NCBI GenBank assembly: GCA_902783365.1
Contig: CACZQL010000098.1
Span: 1 to 36,345, forward strand
Direction: 5' to 3'
DNA from: an uncultured Bacteroidia bacterium
Lineage (GTDB): Bacteria > Bacteroidota > Bacteroidia > Bacteroidales > F082
DNA length: 36,345 nucleotides
Under the pieces are notes generated by a model that was not told where the DNA came from, did no database searches, and was given only the letters and a program-made list of their open reading frames with translations. A program made the translations under genes and the position numbers. Positions within the stretch are counted from its first letter, which is position 1. The number at the start of each line of letters is the position of its first letter. This document shows positions 30,957-36,345 of this stretch, piece after piece.

Positions 30957-32048
30957 ATGAACAAGAATCTCTTTATCATTCTCGCAGCCATGCTGTTCTT
31001 CTTCGGCTGCAACAAATCCAACCAGTTCAAGGTAACCTTGAACATTGATGACGCCGATAATCAATCGGTCTATCTTTTCAAAAATGTTGACGGGAAAAGC
31101 GTGTGTATCGACTCCGCGGTCTTCGCGGGCAAAAATGCCGTGATGAAAGCGGATTTCGACGATCCTTTGACCGAATACTGCATCAAGTTTGATAAATCAG
31201 AACGTTGCGAGGCGCTCCCATTCTTTACGGAAAACCAAAACACGACTTTTACGGGTAATCGCAATGAAATGCAGAAATGGACCGTGAAAGGCTGTCCTAT
31301 CATGGATGAATGGATGGCTTATCGTGAAAGCCTCCTGCCAACGGAAGAAAAGATCATGGCACTTTACAATGAATCGAATGACCTTGCCATGGCTGGTGAC
31401 ACTGTGAAGGCTGCCGAATTATTCGGACAAGTCAATGCGATGATGGACGATTACACCAACATGCGCCTTGACTATATCAAAAACCATCCTGACAGTTTTC
31501 TTGCCCAATACATCCTCGATCAGGACAAAGAGGAGTTTGAGTTTGAGGATGTCAGAGAGATTGCAGATAAGATTACCACCGAATCGACTTACAGCGAGAG
31601 TGTAAAAGAATATGTCGCGAAGAACATGCTTGTTCAGGTAGGCCAGCCCTTCATCGATTTCACACTGCAGACCGTTGACGGAAAGGATGTCAACCTCGGC
31701 GAGGTCATCAAGAACAACAAGGTGACGATGATCGATTTCTGGGCTTCATGGTGTGGTCTCTGCCGCGCGGAGAACCCCAATGTGAAAGCCGCCTACGAGA
31801 AATACCATGCGAAAGGTTTGGAAATCATCGGCGTCAGTGTGGATCAGGACGAAGCGGCATGGCTCAAGGCGGTGGAGGCGGATGCGCTTCCCTGGACCCA
31901 TGTGCGTGATGTCAATGGCGACGCCGGCAAACAATACATGGTGATGTACATTCCCAGCAGCTTCCTCTTCGACCAAAACGGCGTGATCATCGCCAAGAAT
32001 CTCCGTGGCGAAGAACTGGAGGCCAAACTCGCTGAAGTACTGCCATAA
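30957..32048 (+). CDS. TlpA-like thioredoxin lipoprotein with DUF4369 domain
   Basis: A 363-residue lipoprotein, lipobox FFFGC with Cys18. The N-terminal region (about 20-120) matches DUF4369-type domains. Residues 215-363 are a TlpA/ResA-like thioredoxin domain with the active site WCGLC (Cys266, Cys269), followed by a typical IPSSFLFDQNG cis-Pro region. It should act as a thiol-disulfide reductant in the periplasm. I start at 30957 (MNKNLFII), since the promoter at 30922-30929 overlaps the longer frame. A TIGR04076 gene follows 13 bases after its stop, probably on the same transcript. Confidence 0.9.
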   Translation: MNKNLFIILAAMLFFFGCNKSNQFKVTLNIDDADNQSVYLFKNVDGKSVCIDSAVFAGKNAVMKADFDDPLTEYCIKFDKSERCEALPFFTENQNTTFTGNRNEMQKWTVKGCPIMDEWMAYRESLLPTEEKIMALYNESNDLAMAGDTVKAAELFGQVNAMMDDYTNMRLDYIKNHPDSFLAQYILDQDKEEFEFEDVREIADKITTESTYSESVKEYVAKNMLVQVGQPFIDFTLQTVDGKDVNLGEVIKNNKVTMIDFWASWCGLCRAENPNVKAAYEKYHAKGLEIIGVSVDQDEAAWLKAVEADALPWTHVRDVNGDAGKQYMVMYIPSSFLFDQNGVIIAKNLRGEELEAKLAEVLP

Positions 32049-32061
32049 AGCTCTCAGGGCA

Positions 32062-32367
32062 ATGAAGAACGTCCGCATTACCGCCATCCGCCAAACGGTC
32101 TATCCTGACCTGATGGCGAGATTCGAGAATCCCATCGAGCACACCTGCGATGTGAGGGAAGGGGACCAATGGATCTCGGTGGACGGCCAGCGTCCCGAAG
32201 GCTTGTGCCCTTCGGCCTGGGACTCCATGCGTCCTTTTGTGGAGGCATTGGCCCGGGGCGAAGGCAACTTTTTCGATGGCTGGATGCAGAATCCCATGAG
32301 TGCCATGATCAGCTGCAACGACGGATTCAGGCCTTTCAGTTTTTACCTTGAAGCGTTGGATGCTTGA
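32062..32367 (+). CDS. TIGR04076 family protein
   Basis: A 101-residue protein of the TIGR04076 family, function unknown. Conserved features seen are a Cys after the first strand (EHTCDVREGDQW), PEGLCPSAWDSM, and the C-terminal CNDGFRPFSFYLE. The three cysteines suggest metal binding or redox activity. I start it at 32062; a longer frame from 32005 would overlap the TlpA gene. Its TGA is back to back with the stop codon of the convergent hexosaminidase gene, forming a TGATCA palindrome at 32365-32370. Confidence 0.82.
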   Translation: MKNVRITAIRQTVYPDLMARFENPIEHTCDVREGDQWISVDGQRPEGLCPSAWDSMRPFVEALARGEGNFFDGWMQNPMSAMISCNDGFRPFSFYLEALDA

Positions 32368-34218
32368 TCAATGCCTGTAAGCATAGCCTTGTTTTTCCCA
32401 TTCGGGCATCTCGTGGTTGCGGAGGATGCCATAAAACCGGTCGAAGTCCTCGTGAAAGTCTTTTTCGGAGGCCCATTCTTTATGCGTGTTCCAAGCGCGC
32501 TCAGCCACACCAAGGCCTTTGGGAAGCATCTGGTAAGTGACGTCGTCGAAGCTTCGGAGCTGTGAGGACCATAATGCTGCCTCCACGCCGATGATGTCGC
32601 CAATGTAAGCGTTGGGTTGTAAGGAGAAGGCTTTCCGTTCGTCCACATAACCTGCCCAGTGGAGCCCCATCTCGGTAGGGTCGGGACTGTAGGCGAGGTC
32701 AAGATAGGTATAGGCGGCAGGGCAGAGCACTACGGGGAAGCCTTCGAGGCCCTTGGTGTTCCAAACGTTGATGAAATAGAGCGAACGCTTGAGACGCGCT
32801 TCGGTGGCGGGCTCCAGTCCTCTTGCGATGTCTTCCCAGCCCGCCAAACGGATGCCTCTTTGTTCGGCGAGGTCCAACATGCCGTTCATGAACCGCTCTT
32901 TTTGCGCATGTCGGTCACGGCCTGCCCAGGCGCCCTGTGGCACCTCGTCGCCTCCGATGTGGATGGCGGGGAGGGGGACCTCGGCCTCTCGATGCAGCCG
33001 GATCACCTCGTCGAAGACGATTCCGTAGAACTTGTAAACACTTGGGAGTTCCACACTCAACACGTTGTCGGTGAAATCCTGCGCCGACCAGTAATGCGAG
33101 GTGTCGGCAGGGTCTTGAAGGCGGAGTGAGGCGTCGCCAGTGCGTTGCTCATAGACTTGCATGGCCTTGATGGAAGCCCTTGAATGGCCGGGGGTGTCGA
33201 ATTCCGGCACCACCTTGATACGGCGTTCCCAGGCATATCGGAGGATGCGTTGGTATTCCTCTGCAGTATAATAGGAGGTGTTGCCGATACGCCCGTTGGC
33301 CGAAGGCTTCAAGGCTGTGGTCTCGTGGAGGTTCCAGTCGGGGAGGGCATGATGTGCCCCGTAGTCGGTGAGGTCGGGCAAGTCTTTGATTTCGAGGCAC
33401 CACGACTCGTCATCGGCGAGATGGAAATGCAGGGTGTTTAGCTTCCAGGAAGCCATGATATCGATGATTTTCAGCACCTCATCGACAGAGCGGAAGTCAC
33501 GTGCCACGTCGAGCATGAATCCTCGATAGTCGTGGTCGGGCCAGTCCTCGAGGGTCATGGGGGCCAAGGGCTTCGGTAGTTTTTCGAGGGTGGTTTGGGC
33601 ATAGAAGGCGCCGTCTTCCTCGTCGGCTTCCACGTGGGCGGCTCCGTTGGCGTTGATGGTGATGCGGTACCATCCATCGGGGTGTGTCTCGGTCATTGGG
33701 AAGTTTTTGCCCTTGGTGTCGCCGAGGGTGTCTTGCTCATTCTCAATGTTATAGTGGATGCTTTTCACTTGGGGAAGGATGTCGGCGGGTTGAACCTCAT
33801 AGTGGCTGTTGAAGTATTTCGAGGCTGTTTCCATGGCGGGCAGATTCCGGAAGTGGTAAGTCGTTTCCAAGGGTTTGTCGGGTTTGCCTTTCTGTTGAAG
33901 GATAAAGGCTTCCGGTGCCCAGCGTTGTCGGGGTAGGGGACGTCCCAGGTATTTTATGGTAATGGTTCCGCTTGAGGGCAGGTCGATATACCATGAGGTG
34001 CCTTGGTAGTGGTTCATGGCGGGGCCTTCCAGGATTGTTTTGCCGTCGAAGAGCTCCTGAAACCACACGCGGCCTCCTCGGGGCATGTTGTGCAGCACCA
34101 AGGTTTGCAGGGCGTGACCTTCGGGGTCGGTTTCGCCTTCAGTCCATTCCGCCCAGGGTGTCGTCGCGCAGGCGGTCGTCAGAAAAGCGAGAAGGAGGAT
34201 GATAGCGGGCTTGCGCAT
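32368..34218 (-). CDS. GH20 beta-N-acetylhexosaminidase, lipoprotein
   Basis: Removes terminal N-acetylglucosamine or N-acetylgalactosamine from glycans. A 616-residue lipoprotein (lipobox TTAC, Cys17). The N-terminal region (about 20-120) is a beta-rich accessory domain, followed by the GH20b domain (about 125-215) and the catalytic barrel. Asp424-Glu425 in HIGGDEVPQGAW form the substrate-assisted catalytic pair. The segments RGFMLDVARDFRSVDEV and HFHLADDESWCLEI are GH20-typical. It follows ybaK by 38 bases on the same strand and probably shares its transcript. It complements the PNGase F-like enzyme in glycan degradation. No SusC/SusD pair is in the window. Confidence 0.92.
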   Translation of the reverse strand: MRKPAIILLLAFLTTACATTPWAEWTEGETDPEGHALQTLVLHNMPRGGRVWFQELFDGKTILEGPAMNHYQGTSWYIDLPSSGTITIKYLGRPLPRQRWAPEAFILQQKGKPDKPLETTYHFRNLPAMETASKYFNSHYEVQPADILPQVKSIHYNIENEQDTLGDTKGKNFPMTETHPDGWYRITINANGAAHVEADEEDGAFYAQTTLEKLPKPLAPMTLEDWPDHDYRGFMLDVARDFRSVDEVLKIIDIMASWKLNTLHFHLADDESWCLEIKDLPDLTDYGAHHALPDWNLHETTALKPSANGRIGNTSYYTAEEYQRILRYAWERRIKVVPEFDTPGHSRASIKAMQVYEQRTGDASLRLQDPADTSHYWSAQDFTDNVLSVELPSVYKFYGIVFDEVIRLHREAEVPLPAIHIGGDEVPQGAWAGRDRHAQKERFMNGMLDLAEQRGIRLAGWEDIARGLEPATEARLKRSLYFINVWNTKGLEGFPVVLCPAAYTYLDLAYSPDPTEMGLHWAGYVDERKAFSLQPNAYIGDIIGVEAALWSSQLRSFDDVTYQMLPKGLGVAERAWNTHKEWASEKDFHEDFDRFYGILRNHEMPEWEKQGYAYRH

Positions 34219-34256
34219 GGTGGTTGTGTGTTAGGGTTTTGAAGGGTTGGCGAGGT

Positions 34257-34742
34257 TCATTCGCAGAGGTCGGCCACCGTCATGTTGGCGGCTTGGATGA
34301 GGTCTTGGGGGTTGATTTTGAACTGGAGTCCGCGGACGCCGGCGCTCACATAGATGAAGTCGAATAGCTCGCAGGTCTCATGGATGAAGGTGGGGAAGGG
34401 CTTCTTCATGCCGATGGGGGAGCAACCGCCTCTAATGTACCCCGTCAGCGGCAGCAGTTCCTTCATCGGGATGAGGTCGCAGCTTTTGTTGCCCGTGACT
34501 TTGGCGGTTTTTTTGAGTTCCACTTCCTCGTTGCCCGGGATGACGCAGACGAAATAGCCCGTTTTGTCGCCTTTCAGCACCAGGGTCTTGAACACTTGGT
34601 CGATGTCCTCGCCGAGTTGGTCGGCGATGTGTTGCGCCCCGAGGTCGTTCTCGTCCACCTCGTAGGGAATCAGCTCATACTGGATTTTCTTCTGGTCCAG
34701 GAGTCGGCACGCATTGGTTTTGTTGATTTTTTCTTTCGGCAT
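34257..34742 (-). CDS. ybaK: YbaK-type Cys-tRNA(Pro) deacylase
   Basis: Hydrolyses mischarged Cys-tRNA(Pro) (or other mischarged tRNA) in trans. The 161-residue protein has the YbaK/EbsC fold with VFKTLVLKGD, the family Lys-containing VELKKTAKVTG and the GYIRGGCSPIGMKK segment, whose Gly-Gly-Cys-Ser-Pro is typical. Length matches E. coli YbaK (159 residues). It is driven by its own promoter and followed by the GH20 gene. The grouping with a glycosidase has no evident metabolic logic. Confidence 0.93.
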   Translation of the reverse strand: MPKEKINKTNACRLLDQKKIQYELIPYEVDENDLGAQHIADQLGEDIDQVFKTLVLKGDKTGYFVCVIPGNEEVELKKTAKVTGNKSCDLIPMKELLPLTGYIRGGCSPIGMKKPFPTFIHETCELFDFIYVSAGVRGLQFKINPQDLIQAANMTVADLCE

Positions 34743-34763
34743 GATGGGATTTGTTTAATGACG

Positions 34764-34793
34764 CAAAAGTAAGGATAATTCGAGAAAACTCAA
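34764..34793 (-). promoter_or_regulatory. Promoter of ybaK
   Basis: On the minus strand TACTTTTG lies at 34764-34771 and TTG at 34791-34793, separated by 19 bases. Confidence 0.65.
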
Positions 34794-34803
34794 ACAATTT
34801 CCA

Positions 34804-34811
34804 TATCTTTG
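34804..34811 (+). promoter_or_regulatory. -7 element of the acyltransferase gene
   Basis: TATCTTTG on the plus strand, 22 bases before the start codon at 34834 and back to back with the ybaK promoter. Confidence 0.6.
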
Positions 34812-34833
34812 CTTCATCATTTGTTTTTCGTTT

Positions 34834-35808
34834 ATGGAAAAGAGAATAAGCACACTGGATACCATAAGGGTTGTGGCAATCTTTATGATTTTACTTTGCC
34901 ATTTTTTTCTGTTCAGTGATTTGAATTCTTGCATTGGACGTTATTTTGCGGGGGTGGGCAATATGATATTCTTCTTGGTATCGGCGTTTTTGTATGGTAC
35001 AAAGTATGGCGGGGCATTGCAAGAGATTGACTATAAACAATTCGTCGTAGGTAGAATAAAGAAACTGGGGTCGCCAGTATGGCTTTTTCTCATCATTCTT
35101 ATCTTGTTGTATTTGGTGTTGGGGGTACGTTTTTCGTGGTTTGATGCAGCATTGAACTTTTTGTTTTTAGGCTATTTTGGGAAGTTGCCTGGCAACGGGC
35201 ACCTGTGGTTCCTTACGGTTTTGGTGGCTTGTTATGCCGAGATGCTGTTGCTGTTGAGGTATAAGGCCAAGGTTGGAGCTGTCCCGTGGGTGATTCTTGC
35301 TGTCTCGGTATTGTTGGTTGTGTCGGGCGAGCGGTTTGGGATTCCGAGCGGAGCTTTTTTTACCATAGGGCTTTATGGTTTTGTGTTTTTGAAAAGCAGA
35401 TGGTTTTTACAAAAGTCAAAGTCGATGACATGGTGGATGGCTGCAATGATACTGGCACTCAATGTGGTATGTTTCTTTTTTGAGTATAAAGGCTTGTTTC
35501 AATGGTCACGTTCAACACATTTCCTTTTGAGTGGTTTGTGTGGTTTTTCGTTGTTTTCATTGATGTTGCGGTTTATTCCTGATAAAAGCAACAAAGTGAT
35601 TTCTTTTTTGGGAGGAATCAGTTTTGAGATATACCTTGTGCATCATACCTTGTGCGCAGGACCGTTTGTTAGTGTGGTGCGTTGGCCATTTGGTTATTTT
35701 ATGAACTTCATTGTTTTGATTGTTTTGTCGATGGTTCTTGCGATTGTGTTGAAAACAGCGGCAAGTATGATGGTCAAAAAAACAGTCCTCCTTTTTGGAA
35801 AAAAGTAG
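34834..35808 (+). CDS. Acyltransferase 3 family membrane protein
   Basis: A 324-residue integral membrane protein of the acyltransferase-3 (OafA/NodX-like) family, which transfers acetyl or other acyl groups to surface sugars. It has about ten hydrophobic segments. The catalytic-region start LDTIRVVAIFMILLCHFFLF carries the conserved Arg and the His after it. A second His is in NGHLWFLTVL and another pair in YLVHHTLCAGPF. Codon use and base composition are more AT-rich than most of the window, as is common for surface-polysaccharide genes. It has its own promoter. The acceptor sugar cannot be inferred. Confidence 0.87.
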   Translation: MEKRISTLDTIRVVAIFMILLCHFFLFSDLNSCIGRYFAGVGNMIFFLVSAFLYGTKYGGALQEIDYKQFVVGRIKKLGSPVWLFLIILILLYLVLGVRFSWFDAALNFLFLGYFGKLPGNGHLWFLTVLVACYAEMLLLLRYKAKVGAVPWVILAVSVLLVVSGERFGIPSGAFFTIGLYGFVFLKSRWFLQKSKSMTWWMAAMILALNVVCFFFEYKGLFQWSRSTHFLLSGLCGFSLFSLMLRFIPDKSNKVISFLGGISFEIYLVHHTLCAGPFVSVVRWPFGYFMNFIVLIVLSMVLAIVLKTAASMMVKKTVLLFGKK

Positions 35809-35854
35809 CCTGTGCTTCAATTCGGCTAAAACACATTCTATCTTGTCCACTCCG

Positions 35855-36345
35855 TTAAAGGCGGTTTTTATCCGTCTCCTGTCCCTCCACAAGCAACCTC
35901 CCCATCTCATTGAGTGCAACAAAACGATACCGCAAAGAATCGGTTGCGACAAGCTTGTATTCGAGATGCTTGGCCTCCGCCTTGCGGCGAAGCGTTTCCT
36001 CGACAGATTGACGGATGAAAGGCGCACTGAACGCCCGATCCGTTGGTTCCAAAAGCAAAAGCTTTCCTTTGGAACACGCCTCAAAATAAACGCCACCCGG
36101 CTTGTAATACCGCTCATGCGGCGCACCTTCCTCGGGGAAACCTTCATTGAGAAGGACGACCAAAGGGAAACCATGAGTCCGAAGCGTCCGTGCAATGAGT
36201 TGCTCACCCTTGCTAATGGAAGCCGTATAGGTTACCGCTCCATTTTGTGCTGCTCGCGACACCGCTTTCAGCCTTTCTTGGACTTGCTCGTCCGTGGCAT
36301 TGCGCGACATTTCCACCAATTGACGCTCTGGCCAGTCGAGAAGGA
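35855..36345 (-). CDS. Conserved Bacteroidales protein, 5' end cut by window edge
   Basis: The frame is open to the right window edge, so only the C-terminal 163 residues are visible. It begins in frame with LLDWPERQ. It shows a Rossmann-like pattern with SISKGEQLIARTL, FPLVVLLNEGFP and KGKLLLLEP, followed by a charged C-terminus. This region recalls, from memory, a domain found in Bacteroidales proteins related to DprA/LOG-type folds or attached to REP-associated transposases, but I cannot confirm either. It converges on the acyltransferase gene. Confidence 0.55.
   Translation of the reverse strand, partial: LLDWPERQLVEMSRNATDEQVQERLKAVSRAAQNGAVTYTASISKGEQLIARTLRTHGFPLVVLLNEGFPEEGAPHERYYKPGGVYFEACSKGKLLLLEPTDRAFSAPFIRQSVEETLRRKAEAKHLEYKLVATDSLRYRFVALNEMGRLLVEGQETDKNRL

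Noticed and set aside
35850-35875. Possible terminator after the acyltransferase gene
   Set aside because: Only a 3-bp stem (CCG/CGG) precedes the T run, too weak to call.
35557-36207. 216-codon minus-strand frame spanning two genes
   Set aside because: It overlaps both the acyltransferase gene and the partial gene at the edge in other frames and shows no family features.

Overview
The window is chromosomal DNA from a member of the Bacteroidota, most likely a gut-type Bacteroidales. Almost every transcription unit is preceded by the Bacteroidota -7 element TAnnTTTG, often followed by C. Shine-Dalgarno sequences are scarce. A secreted protein carries a type IX secretion-type C-terminal domain, ribosomal protein S16 has a long Ala/Glu-rich tail, and PnuC, RecA, YebC and phospho-sugar mutase all look like Bacteroidales homologues. 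No rRNA, tRNA or CRISPR array was recognised.

Layout from left to right. Positions 1-170 hold a minus-strand promoter and the start of a transcript that leaves the window and may be a structured RNA. A complete 1,370-bp insertion sequence (401-1770) of the IS256-like, zinc-ribbon variant type follows. It has 28-bp imperfect terminal repeats and an 8-bp target duplication, sits on the stop codon of the neighbouring transporter, and its transposase needs a -1 frameshift on an A7 run. Next is a minus-strand operon for cysteine desulfidation (cyuA-like, a C-GCAxxG-C-C protein, an AtoE-type transporter), then a secreted PNGase F-like N-glycanase. Divergent from the glycanase is an AT-rich two-gene cassette, an SMC/ABC-type ATPase and a DUF4276 TOPRIM-like protein. 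It looks like an acquired OLD/PARIS-like defence module and is the best candidate here for an undescribed system.

From 8.8 to 13.3 kb runs a minus-strand group: pnuC, an EamA transporter, lolD and a TPR/coiled-coil protein. It is followed by an Omp28-like type IX cargo protein, an esterase-LysM fusion with a PQQ-type beta-propeller lipoprotein, nth, and recA with a TPR lipoprotein. From 20.6 to 24.6 kb a minus-strand operon reads yebC, a degenerate class III cyclase-like protein, rfbD and phospho-sugar mutase. After it come a low-molecular-weight phosphatase-like protein that has lost its catalytic residues, a hemerythrin/LuxR pair, rpsP, another EamA transporter, and an MscS-type channel interrupted by an in-frame amber codon near its N-terminus. 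The right end has a TlpA-like thioredoxin with a TIGR04076 protein, ybaK with a GH20 hexosaminidase, an acyltransferase-3 membrane protein, and a gene cut by the window edge.

Functionally the window mixes housekeeping (recA, nth, rpsP, lolD, ybaK, yebC), host-glycan foraging (PNGase F-like enzyme, GH20), sulfur and redox metabolism (cysteine desulfidase, TlpA, hemerythrin) and mobile or defence DNA. A further signature is a family of 7-bp pyrimidine-rich tandem repeats at four gene boundaries; one of them appears to have been translated into the C-terminus of the MscS channel.
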